Assembly (NCBI RefSeq): GCF_037042905.1
Contig: NC_087257.1
Coordinates: forward strand, 22,139,001-22,203,000
Direction: 5' to 3'
Source: Lytechinus pictus
Lineage: Eukaryota; Echinodermata; Echinoidea; Temnopleuroida; Toxopneustidae
DNA length: 64,000 nucleotides
Position 1 is the stretch's first letter, and every line of letters begins with the position of its first letter. The position numbers and the translations under genes were made by a program. A model generated the notes under the pieces. That model worked only from the letters and a program-made list of their open reading frames with translations. It made no database searches and was not told where the DNA came from. Shown in pieces: positions 47,501 through 55,148 of this stretch.

Positions 47501-50500
47501 GTGATCATTATCCTTCCAATAAATTTCTTATTCGAAAAAATAATTGTCAGAATCAGTATGATTACGGTATATCGGTGGTAAAACAGTCTCAACTTATAGG
47601 TGTGTAAATTCCTTCTTGCCCTAATGGCTCTATCATATTACCTCTGCTTCTTCAACTGGATCATTGGAAAACTCTCTGTCTTCCTGCAAATGGAAAAAGA
47701 ATATTGTAAGAAAAACAATTATGACAATAATACAGTAAGCAAGTTATTCAACTCATATCATATTGACATACATGTACCAGGGAAGTGTTATACACAGATA
47801 CAAATAAGTGGGGTATTTTTATACATATGTACAACAGGTCTACTTGCAAGTAACTAACCAGGGTGGCGTTTCATTAAAGGACAAGTCCACCCCAACAAAA
47901 AGTTGATTTGAATAAAACGATAAAAATCAAACAAGCAAACACTGAAAATTTCATCAAAATCGGATGTAAAATATGAAAGTTATGACATTGTACAGTTTCG
48001 CTTAATTTCACATAACAGTTATCTGCACATCCTGGTCGATATGCAAATGAGGAGACTGATGATGTCATCCACTAACTATTTCGTTTGTATTCTATTACAT
48101 GAAATATGAAATATTCTAATTTTATCCTCATTGTCAAGTGAAACAACAATTAATTCATCCCTGAACATGTTGAATTAGCATTGTTTAATACCATATGGTT
48201 CAGTCAAGTTGACCCTTATTGTCAAATCTGTAAAATATGAAATATTGTATAATTCAAACAATAAAAAACAAAAGAAATAGTGAGTGAGGGACATCATTTA
48301 TTCTCTCATTTGCCTGTGAATAAATTGTGCATATAACTATTTTGTAAAATATAAGCGAAACTTTAAAATATCATAGCTTTCTTATTTCACATCCGATTTT
48401 GATGAAATTTTCAGCATTATGCTTGTCTGATTTTTCTCTATTGATTCAAATCAACATTTTTCTGAGGTGGACTTGACCTTTAAGATGTTTGTTAGTTGTG
48501 CATGACGGAAATATATTTTTGATATGTACATCAGATTAACTCTTTTTATTCCCATGTGCTAAAACTGAAATCTAAACTTTGCATTTTTTTTTATGTTACC
48601 AACAATCATCTTGCAAAGTTTATTAATATTTCAATCAAAAATTGATGGGAGTTGCAAGAAATTTAGTCCCATTTTTTTTCAAAAGCCTAGAATTTTTTTG
48701 GTGATCTCATTTCATGTTGAAAGTTGTTGATGGTATTGGAGCAAACCTAGCACCAGTGCCACGAACCATATCACCAAACTTGAAATGAGGTGGCTGGAAG
48801 AACTGACATTACTTGGCGTTTAGCTATCTGTAATGTGATTGGTATGTTAGGTGATAAACATTTAGTGTTGGAGGTACATGTAGGTTAATGAAATAATTAA
48901 ACGTTACCTTTGTATACACTTTCTGAACTGGTTCAGGTTGAGGAGGTTGTTCCTCGACAGGACTTGCATCTTCAAAACTGGTACTGCTGCTACCCTGGAA
49001 ATAAAAAAAAAAGAATCATGTAACTTCAGCCCAAGTCATAGAAGATTAGGCAATGAAAAAGTGTTAATATAAATAGATTACATTAGAGCACCATATCTAT
49101 TTGAAAACACAGTTTGCCTAAAAGATGAGCAAAGCAAATGGTCATAAATGTTATAATTCTTAGCATTAGAATGCAGATTAAATTTGCAGTGTTATGTATC
49201 GTATCAGATGTTATGTTCTTGTTTCTGAAGAATGGTGCGATACTCTACATATTGAGGTTACAAAAGGATGGTATGAATAACGCACGCAAGCGTCATGCAA
49301 TCAACAACATATTTCATGCACAGCATTACAAAATATTCTTACACAGAACAGAAAATTTGACAGAAAGACTGCAGCATAAGGATATTGAGTATACACAATC
49401 CTTAGTTGAAAAGAAGCCTACTTACTTATTATAGAAAATATAGAGCGATGAAGAAAATAGAGGTATATCTGGACCCCTATTTATAGGGGCCCTATATTAT
49501 TAGAACACTCAATTCCGCTGTCAATTTGCTCATTGTCAGATGGTTACACAGTAAGTCCAAGTTCTTTACTAAAAGTTACAGCCATTGAAAAATTAAACTG
49601 AAGTTCGCTTGCAATTTACACCAAACATTTCATGAATTTTGACAATAAAAATTAAAGAAACTTGACCAAGTTAGATCTCGAGACCCTGTCGTACTCATAG
49701 ATCTTAATTACTGTATATTCACTTGGTCTGGCAGACTAAATCAATGACGGCTGTGCGCATCAACAAAATAATATGGCCCAGCAATATAGCCAATGCACAA
49801 GTAATATTAGGCTATTGGAGAAATGTAGAAAAAGCAAAAATAAATAAAAATGTCGACTAGGGGACCGTTTCACAAAGCTGTTCTTAACCTTTTGAACCCT
49901 AAATTATTAGGGGCGGCGGTGACCTATACCTGAATTATTTGAACATATCATCCACATTCACAAACTCCCATGATTCGAGACCCAACGGCAGGCCTCTACA
50001 AAAAAAAAATCATCACTTGCCTGACAGGGCAAGTGATGAAAAAATTTGCTTGCCCGATAGAAAAAACTGCTTGCCCGATTTTTTTTTCAAAATTTCTTTT
50101 GCTCTTAATTATTCTTTTCTGTCCTGGCTGAACTTGATTTACTGGCGCTGCCCTTGGCATTTCTTTTTCTTGACTCTTGTTCAAGTTGTTCTGGCCTTCA
50201 TTCTTGGAAAGAAAGAAGAAAACAGGAAGGAAGGAAGAAAGGGAAAGAAAGTATAAGGGAAAAGAATAAGGACAAATTAAATTAATAATGAAAGAAAGAA
50301 AGGAGGAAAGAGAGGGAGGAAAGAATGAAGGGAGGCCAGAATGAAAAGAAGAAGAAAATAATGGAAGTAGAGATAGAACGAAAATAAAAACGAGTGGAAG
50401 GGAGAAGGAATGAAGGAAATAAAAAAAAGGAAATGTAATAAAGAAGGCAAGTAAGAGAAAGAAGGAAAGAAAGAAAATGAACAGAGAGAGAGAGAAAGGA

Positions 50501-53500
50501 TCAGGAAATAAAAATAGATATGTAACAAAAAAGGGCAAGAAGGATAGAAAAGAAAGAAAGAGGACAAAGTTCAAACTTCAAGCAAATAAAAACAATCCAA
50601 TCATATAACAAAACTCCTAATGATATTTGGTGTTTCTTTTATATATTTAAAAAAAAAAAAAAAAAACTAGAATGTTTTAGAAATGAATAAAATACGGGAC
50701 GTCTGGTCCTGGCCGAGTCAGTCCGAAGCTTGCATGCATTCAGCGCGATCTAGCTCGAGACTCGACTGGCTTGATCGCTCATGTACGTCCGTACATGCGC
50801 TCAGAGGGCGAGAGAGGGGTTCCCCAGCTAGCTCCTTCGTCGATTAGTAGCGCATGCGCACATTGTAGTTTAGAAAGTAAGATGGCAGCCTCCATCGAAC
50901 GGGACCGCTGGCGATAAATTGTCGCCTTTTGTCGGTAAATTGGCGCTGATTTGACATGTTTACACTGTTTTTTTACTGGTATAACATTGTATGAGAGATA
51001 ATTGGCCGATAATTGCAATTTATCAAAAAATTATTAAACTTTACTGTCAATTTATCTTGTTCATTTTCAAAACAACCACTTGCCCGATCGGGCAATTGAC
51101 TTTGAAAAATGCTTGCCCGCACGTCATTTTCACTTGACCCGGGCAAGCGGGTTTGTAGCGCCCTGCCCAACGGCATCTTCCCCCCGCTAGTACCCAGACC
51201 GAGCCGGCTGAAGTTGTTTACCTTCTCGTAGACCTAATCTACAAACAGAAATATCAACTTTAGCGTCTGTTTTGGGCTCAAAATCACTGTATTTACCAAA
51301 GTCAGATATATCAATTGCTTAGTAAGCATGTGACTCGCCTCGTACTACGCTGTGTATCACCGCATATACAACACGAGCAACCGCAGAAAAGTGTCATATT
51401 TTGACAATTTTTTATGCGAAATCCTTCCGAAATCATTGCCAATCTTGACTGAAATTATCGATTAAATATTCCTACATGTATACGTACTAGAAAGATGACG
51501 TAATTTTTAAAAGATCACCTGACATTTGAAGTCACATGGCTGTAGGCCGGTATTCCAGCCTATCGGGTACCGGTATATGCGCGTTCACTGGTAGGCCGGA
51601 ATACCGGCCTGTCGGGTTCAAAGGGTTAAAGAGAAATTCCAGTAGTTGCAGTAAACACTGATTTCATGAGAAAGTCTGTAAAACCAGGCTTAATTGTCAG
51701 TATATCATCGAGGATCTAGATCTGGTACAGTTTCATAAACTGAACTTTGTGAAATCTTGAAATCTACGCTGAAAATGTTCAGACTGAACTTCCCCAACAC
51801 AGATAAGCGCACGTGGGACTGTGTATAATTATTGCTTTGAGCGTCAGGCCCGACGCTCTACCCGAATCCTGTGCTTATTTGCTGATTTCTCAGCAATTAC
51901 ACAATTTCTTCCAGAATCCTTTGGCACATGCGTTTTATTTATACAAACAGACACTTTGCCCGGTCTTTGGTGGTCATTTCATTGGATTCTGTACGAACTC
52001 ATTTTGATATCGTTACCAAAACTAGCATTTACCCACTCCTAGTACCAATGAGGTCCAAACATTACATGTATGGACCTCATAGGCGACATCAGTGATAAAA
52101 CCGGTTAGACATTGCCGTTTCTATTTGCACCCAAGAACTTTGGCAAATGTACGCCTTAATACATAGTGGATGGTAACAATTTAGGTATTAATTAGTTTTA
52201 AACATGATAAGGAAACTTCTACGACATTTGAAATTTAATGGATTGAGGTTAAACTTACATTTTCAGTCTTTTTTCTTGAATTCTTGGTGAGCGTTCCAAA
52301 CGCTGTGGGGACTGATCAACTACGATGTGATTCACGTACTGGTCAGCTGATCGGTCAGGTGATCGGTTGGTTATCTTTTTGTCAGACGTTCATAATTTAT
52401 ATTACAATATATCAATCTTCAGTATCTTGATTTCAAGCATCAGTATTGCAGGGAAAAGTCATTATCGATTGGAATCAATGGCAGATCGGGGGGGGGGGGG
52501 GGGGGGGGGGTTGAGCATTTCTGGCCCGTTCCACCTTTTGAGATTCATAGTCAATATTTTGGATGTAAAAAAAAAATGTTGTTCGTACAAAGTTAAGTCC
52601 CCCCCCCCCCACCTCCTTATGAGAATCACAGCAATATTTGTAATGGGGATATTTTGTTCATATTCTTTGCTCTTTTTTGTCCTTTTCTTTTTTGCTTCCC
52701 AAATTTATTTTACTTTGAACATATGACTTTCTATATTTAATGACAAACTTTTTTAGGGGGGTGGGGGCTTGCCAAATATAACGCGCGACAAGATGACCTT
52801 CTTTTTTATATAGTGACAACTTTTTTTTTATTTGTCAAATTTTACGAGAGACAAAATGACCTTCGATCATTATTAATTAAACCTTTTTTTTGGAGGGTAG
52901 GGGGCTCGCCAAATAGTGACACACTTTTTTTTGTAAAATGTTATGCAAGAAAAAATGATCTTCAATCATTATCAGCTACCTTTCATTTTTTTTTAGGGGG
53001 GGGGGCTTGTCAAATTTTACGTGGGACAAATGACCTTCATTTTTTAGTGATTTTTTTTTTATACTTGACAAATTTTAAGAGGAACAAAATGGCCTTCAAT
53101 CATTTTTAGTTAAAACCTTTTTTTGGGAGGGGGGCTTGCCAAATATTTCACAAACAAAATGAACTTCAATTTTAGTGACCATCTTTTTATTACTTTTAAA
53201 ATTTCACGCAGGACAAAATGACCTTCACTTTTTTTTAATGTTATGTTATATCGAGATTTTTTACCTGACTGCTAAAAAAGCACGAATGCCTGTGAGCAAG
53301 CAACCAGGGGACCAACGGCTTAAGGTCCTCTCCGAGGGACCTGGTAATGAGGATAAGCCTTAAGGGCACTAGCGCACCACTTGGGAATCGAACCCGGGTC
53401 ACCGGAATCCGAAACCCCTGCTCTACCGACTGAGCCATCGCGCCTCCGATATGTTAAACTTGGGGGGGGGGGGAGGCTTGCCAAATATTACACGGACAAA

Positions 53501-55148
53501 ATGAGTATTTTATTTTTAGTAACCATCTTTTCTTTTTACTTGTCAAATCTTACGCGAGACAAAATGACAATTTTTCTGTGATAACCTTTTTGGGGGGGTT
53601 GTCAAATTTTACTTGAGAAATTGCACCCCCCTACTTTGGAAAATCGAAGATTAAGATCATGAGTATAGCCTACATCTCAGAGGCATAAACAGATGGGGGC
53701 ATGGCTGGCCATCCCCCGAGTGGATTTCACCTGAAAAAAAAACATAGGAGCAACGGAAGGAAGAAAGAAAGAAAAATGAAAGAAAGAACGAAAGGAAATT
53801 TAAAAAGGAAAGTAATGTGAGAATAAATAATCCGGGGGGGGGGGGCTACTCAGATAATAAAAAAATCTGCCATCTGTAATTAAATTGGATTAGTTAATAT
53901 CCAGAGGTCCCAGGGCTACCAACATACATGTAGCGCGGGCAGTGCATGGCGTACCTAGGATTTTCCACAGGGGGGCAAAATCGGCCGCCAAAAAATTTGA
54001 CAAGCAAAAAAAAAGGAAAAAAAGGCTCTTCAATGAAAAAGGTCTTCAATCGTACCAGAAAAAATTTGACAAGCAAAAAAAAAGTCTTCAAGCTCGCCAG
54101 GGGGGGCAAAATAGGTATTCAAGCTCGTCGGGGGGGGGGGGCAAAATAGGTTTTCAAGCTCGTCAGGGGGGCCGGGGGGCAGAGATATGTAATTTGCATG
54201 GGTTTGTGACTCATCGGGGGGGGGGGGGGGGCAGACTGCCCCCCCCCCCCTAGGTACGCTAGTGCTCGGGACTTACATTACGTAACTTTTTATCTTCCAC
54301 ATGCGACATGTACTATGCCCCCTCTTATATACCCCTGTTATGCCCCTGCACAGACTCGTCTACATTGATTTCGATATTTAAGCGTCATTATAAAATTATA
54401 GCAAAAAGAACGCCTTGATTAAAGGCCATTACCCCTAGAGACTCGCGAGCGTCATGTGACAACTCGCCCTGGATTTGCACGTACAGGATCCTATGGCGAC
54501 AAAATCCATCGCAAGAGTTGGCCAGAAGAGGCGATGAAAACACAAAATTTGGAAAGAAAAGAACCCGTGAGTACCCGTTTTACATTATAATTATGAAATT
54601 AGTATATAATTGATAACATAGACCTAAATTTAGGCCGTAATTTTGATTAATTTGCTGGAAATTCAAGGCCAAAACGTACCCGTCTGGCGTCGACTTTTCC
54701 AACACGCGTTGGAATAGCGGTGTAGCCCCAGAGTGGCATTTACCTGGCTTTAGTTTAAGTTAATTAAGAGCAACTGACTACTAACTTTCTTACGCACTAA
54801 GTAATCAACAATGAACATTTAATGGTGAATATCATTTTACACAAAGAAAGGATCACCAGTCGCTCTTAAAGTCGCTCTTAACTTACGAACAGCTTTATGA
54901 AACACCCACCCAGCAATATCATTGTTCCCGACAATGCCCGACCATCGAGCTTGACACTCCCCCTTGCCGCAGCTCCGGGATAGCTGTGCCACCTGCGACA
55001 GTGATCATTACACTGGCACAATTCAACTTAAATATCACTAAAAATATAAGTATTCATATATTCTATATCGCACATTACACATCAACAATCTCACATCTAC
55101 AGAAGAACATACCTGTCTACTCAGGAGAGTTTTGAATCTCTTCTTCAT
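23481..55148 (-). CDS. VPS50: VPS50 / syndetin (CCDC132), EARP complex subunit; 31 coding exons
   Basis: VPS50 joins VPS51, VPS52 and VPS53 in the EARP tether, which acts at recycling endosomes (VPS54 replaces it in GARP). Exons 5' to 3': 55113-55148, 52259-52302, 48908-48994, 47642-47683, 47098-47166, 46302-46376, 45879-45932, 45614-45684, 44585-44702, 43834-43869, 43294-43376, 42906-42948, 41630-41728, 41027-41167, 40149-40287, 39699-39790, 39177-39271, 38318-38416, 37587-37863, 36589-36698, 35352-35440, 34777-34895, 34088-34207, 33264-33361, 32109-32205, 30856-31014, 29049-29092, 28497-28577, 27527-27625, 24036-24126, 23481-23594. All have GT-AG borders and keep phase except 1 to 2. Total about 973 codons; vertebrate syndetin is about 960. 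Recognisable blocks: [48 protein letters not shown]. The N-terminal half is helical/coiled (Vps54_N-like); the C-terminal half matches the conserved syndetin domain (DUF2451). Confidence 0.95.
24648..24822 (+). mobile_element. foldback MITE in VPS50 intron
   Basis: Left arm GGTGTTTCATACTGCTATTT...GACTGGTGAT; right arm AGAAAGGATCACCAGTCATT...ACTGATTTATGGAC. Same family as 35897-36078. Confidence 0.7.
25285..26010 (+). repeat. ~115-bp tandem satellite with GCGAGCGCGAAGCGCGAGC core
   Basis: Cores at about 25291, 25402, 25523, 25629, 25744, 25858 and 25981, spaced 105-125 bp, plus an outlier at 26643. The core contains a direct doubling of AGCGCGA. Intervening sequence (ACATTCTAAGTACTTTT, ATGAACAGGATAGGTATA) is also repeated. 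The open frame at 25657-25932 is only this array. Confidence 0.85.
26821..27186 (+). pseudogene. BED-like zinc-finger fragment within the hAT-type element
   Basis: A 121-codon open frame with no ATG (opens with GTG). Residues 59-80 give C-x2-C-x13-H-x3-H, with AHLIRHK at the His end and a basic/aromatic lead-in [12 protein letters not shown] fingers are a standard N-terminal domain of hAT transposases. No catalytic domain follows, so I read this as a relic. Confidence 0.45.
27672..27905 (+). repeat. single-arm repeat TTAAAGGGGAATCC type
   Basis: Starts TTAAAGGGGAATCCAACCC with AAAACTTGATTT, similar in layout to the TTAA element at 47878 but with no matching right arm seen. Confidence 0.35.
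29203..29675 (+). mobile_element. CAGAGCTGCCAA element, copy 1, 6-bp TSD
   Basis: Ends CAGAGCTGCCAA and TTGGCAGGTCTG, flanked by CGTCAT on both sides (29197-29202, 29676-29681). The interior has CATTGAAAC, TATATCTCACCCTGG and AAACGTACT repeats. It lies between VPS50 exons 26 and 27. Confidence 0.85.
29902..30688 (+). mobile_element. piggyBac-like non-autonomous element (TTAA target)
   Basis: Left CCCTATCTTAACTGGG after TTAA (29898-29901); right CCCAGTTTAATAAGGG before TTCA, a one-base change from TTAA. Subterminal GGGGGGTCAATTTGAC/GTCAAATTGACCCCCC palindromes. The interior is CpG-containing with no ORF. CCCT ends with TTAA fit piggyBac. Confidence 0.75.
30856..31014 (-). CDS. VPS50: VPS50 exon 26
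   Basis: A phase 0 exon of 53 codons: [13 protein letters not shown] near the start, then [20 protein letters not shown]. Acceptor TTTTAAG, donor GTAAAT. It aligns with the conserved C-terminal domain of syndetin. Confidence 0.93.
31635..31742 (+). repeat. half of a GGGGNC-GTTGCAGAAAGAG MITE
   Basis: GGGGTCTGTTGCAGAAAGAG matches the left TIR of the complete copy at 39343-39466. The right end is missing or displaced by the SINE that follows. Confidence 0.6.
31744..32036 (-). mobile_element. tRNA-headed SINE
   Basis: On the minus strand the head reads GGTGCAGCGGTTCTGACTC (A-box region) and GTTCGAATCCCACC (B box), then a body, ending in AGCGCTATATAAATGCC and (ATT)n. It lies beside VPS50 exon 25. 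Confidence 0.8.
32749..33112 (+). repeat. long inverted repeat (foldback), arms ~130 bp
   Basis: The left arm (about 32820-32948: TTACGCTTATTTACC, TGTCCAATGCTGATGCG, ACCAAATTGATGGC) is the reverse complement of the right arm (about 32966-33092: GCATCAATTTGGTGCA, CGCATCAGCATTGGACA, GGTAAATAAGCGTAA). Outer GGCCCGAATT/AATTCGGCC pairs too. Confidence 0.8.
33948..34080 (+). mobile_element. diverged palindromic MITE next to a VPS50 splice donor
   Basis: GGGTCCAGTAGCAAAAAAC...TAAGCTTTGTGCTACAGTCCC is a decayed copy of the element at 60754-60884. Its right end lies 7 bp from the donor of VPS50 exon 23. Confidence 0.6.
34412..34590 (+). mobile_element. SINE with 7SL-RNA-like head
   Basis: GTGGCATGTGCCTGTAATCC followed by AAGCTA closely resembles the 5' Alu domain of SRP RNA. 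Then come TTCGAGGTTCAAACC (B box-like) and a body with CGGATGATGACGTTAAAGG and GTCAGTCCC, a block common in invertebrate SINEs. A (CTAA)n run precedes it. Confidence 0.6.
35769..36172 (+). mobile_element. tRNA-headed SINE interrupted by a foldback MITE
   Basis: The head GGCCCAGTGG...GGGATCGAATCCC and the body TGGATCCACAT...CTCAACCCAGGTG resume after the insertion as GTGAGGTAAATTGATAC and end at AAGCCAGGGTAATAATA. It matches the uninterrupted copy at 36274. Confidence 0.8.
35897..36078 (+). mobile_element. foldback MITE inserted in a SINE
   Basis: Left arm GTGTTTCATAAGGCTGTTTG...ACTGGTGATCCTTTCTT, loop, right arm AAGAAAGGATCACCAGTTG...GAACAGCTTTATGAAAC. Arms are about 65 bp. CCAGGTG on the left and CCTGGTG on the right may be a TSD. 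Confidence 0.85.
36274..36560 (+). mobile_element. full-length tRNA-headed SINE with 7-bp TSD
   Basis: TAGCATT (36267-36273 and 36561-36567) flanks it. The head has TAGCCCAGTGGATTAAG (A box) and GGGTTTGAATCCC (B box); the tail is GGCGCTATATAAATGCC with ATTATTAG. Confidence 0.9.
37198..37526 (+). mobile_element. CAGAGCTGCCAA element, copy 2, 6-bp TSD
   Basis: Ends CAGACCTGCCAAC and GGATGGCAGCTCTG, flanked by GTTATG (37192-37197 and 37527-37532). The interior is like 29203-29675 (GCTCTTGCAGATGAAAAAA, TGTGTATATCTCACC) but shorter. Confidence 0.85.
37587..37863 (-). CDS. VPS50: VPS50 exon 19 (longest exon)
   Basis: Encodes the highly conserved block [18 protein letters not shown], then a Ser/Gly-rich stretch and an acidic run [13 protein letters not shown]. 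Donor GTGAGT. The acidic linker separates the N-terminal tethering half from the C-terminal domain. Confidence 0.95.
39343..39466 (+). mobile_element. palindromic MITE, GGGGCC-GTTGCAGAAAGAG ends
   Basis: Left GGGGCCCGTTGCAGAAAGAG, right CTCTTTCTGCAACAGGCCCC, nearly perfect 20-bp TIRs. It lies just upstream of VPS50 exon 17 on the gene strand. Confidence 0.85.
46873..46952 (+). mobile_element. 80-bp piggyBac-like MITE with TTAA on both sides
   Basis: TTAA (46869-46872), then CCCTGACTAAACTGGG, a GGTCAAATTGACC palindrome, CCCAGTTAAGATAGGG, then TTAA (46953-46956). Ends match the longer element at 29902-30688. Confidence 0.85.
47878..48479 (+). mobile_element. 602-bp foldback element flanked by TTAA
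   Basis: TTAA then AGGACAAGTCCACCCC...AGTTGATTTGAAT; at the other side ATTCAAATCAACATTTTTC...GAGGTGGACTTGACCT then TTAA. The arms extend about 200 bp inward (AAAATTTCATCAAAATCGGA against TCCGATTTTGATGAAATTTT). It lies in the intron between VPS50 exons 3 and 4. Confidence 0.85.
50205..50575 (+). repeat. (GAAA)n/(GGAA)n purine tract
   Basis: About 370 bp almost purely of G and A. It generates long Phe/Ser/Leu-rich open frames on the minus strand that are not genes. Confidence 0.85.
50690..50920 (+). promoter_or_regulatory. captured CpG-rich promoter-like segment (NRF1 and YY1-like motifs)
   Basis: Local CpG-rich patch in an AT-rich intron with GCGCATGCGCA (50850-50860, NRF1-type) and, 18 bp on, AAGATGGCAGCC (YY1-type, covering an ATG at 50882). 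The ATG opens only an 11-codon frame. It lies wholly inside the hAT-type element. Confidence 0.45.
52259..52302 (-). CDS. VPS50: VPS50 putative exon 2
   Basis: Acceptor CCCCACAG and donor GTAAGTTT bracket 44 bp. Read into exon 3 in its frame it gives [14 protein letters not shown]. Joining exon 1 phase 0 to its first bases shifts the frame, so a further small exon or an alternative donor in exon 1 is needed. Confidence 0.55.
52488..52510 (+). repeat. poly-G run of 23
   Basis: An uninterrupted G run. Such tracts are assembly- and length-unstable. Confidence 0.95.
52740..53640 (+). repeat. imperfect tandem repeat, ~100-170-bp units
   Basis: Six to eight units of GGGGGCTTGCCAAAT, GACAAAATGACCTTC, TTAGTGA and T-runs. 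A tRNA-headed SINE interrupts the array at 53272-53450. Confidence 0.8.
53272..53450 (-). mobile_element. tRNA-headed SINE, second family
   Basis: On the minus strand GCGCGATGGCTCAGTCGG (A box) and GGGTTCGATTCCC (B box), a body with CCTCGGAGAGGACCTTAAG and an end CAGGCATTCGTGC. A TAACATA near both ends may be the TSD. Different from the 36274 family. Confidence 0.75.
53940..54264 (+). mobile_element. hAT-type G-rich MITE, copy 1
   Basis: Left CAGTGCATGGCGTACCTAGG, right CCTAGGTACGCTAGTG. The interior repeats AATTTGACAAGCAAAAAAA and CAAGCTCGTC-GGGGGG-CAAAATAGG. The TSD is imperfect (GCGCGGG versus GCTCGGG). Confidence 0.75.
54757..54907 (+). mobile_element. foldback MITE, one arm decayed
   Basis: The right arm AAAGGATCACCAGTCG...CGAACAGCTTTATGAAAC is intact. 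The left arm (GTTAATTAAGAGCAACTGA) is partial. It is just inside VPS50 intron 1. Confidence 0.65.
55113..55148 (-). CDS. VPS50: VPS50 coding exon 1 (start codon)
   Basis: ATG at 55146-55148 gives [12 protein letters not shown], resembling the start of vertebrate syndetin (basic, ending SRQ/TRQ). An in-frame TAA lies four codons upstream, supporting this start. The donor GTATGTTC follows directly. Confidence 0.85.

Larger units (their letters stand above)
49989..51165 (+). mobile_element. hAT-type element with 8-bp TSD, nested in the TTAA element
   Basis: Left CAGGCCTCTACAAA, right GTTTGTAGCGCCCTG, flanked on both sides by CCCAACGG (49981-49988 and 51166-51173). Subterminal GCTTGCCCG repeats. 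It contains an oligo-purine tract and a CpG-rich segment. No transposase. Confidence 0.85.
49888..51625 (+). mobile_element. piggyBac-like element (TTAA flanks) carrying a nested hAT
   Basis: TTAA (49884-49887), CCTTTTGAACCC ... GGGTTCAAAGGG, TTAA (51626-51629). Near the right end GGTAGGCCGGAATACCGGCC-type palindromes occur twice. It is in the large VPS50 intron 2. Confidence 0.75.

Noticed and set aside
49996-50574. Long minus-strand ORF (192 codons), Phe/Ser/Leu-rich
   Set aside because: It is a translation of a nearly pure GA tract; composition and the overlapping second frame show it is not a gene.
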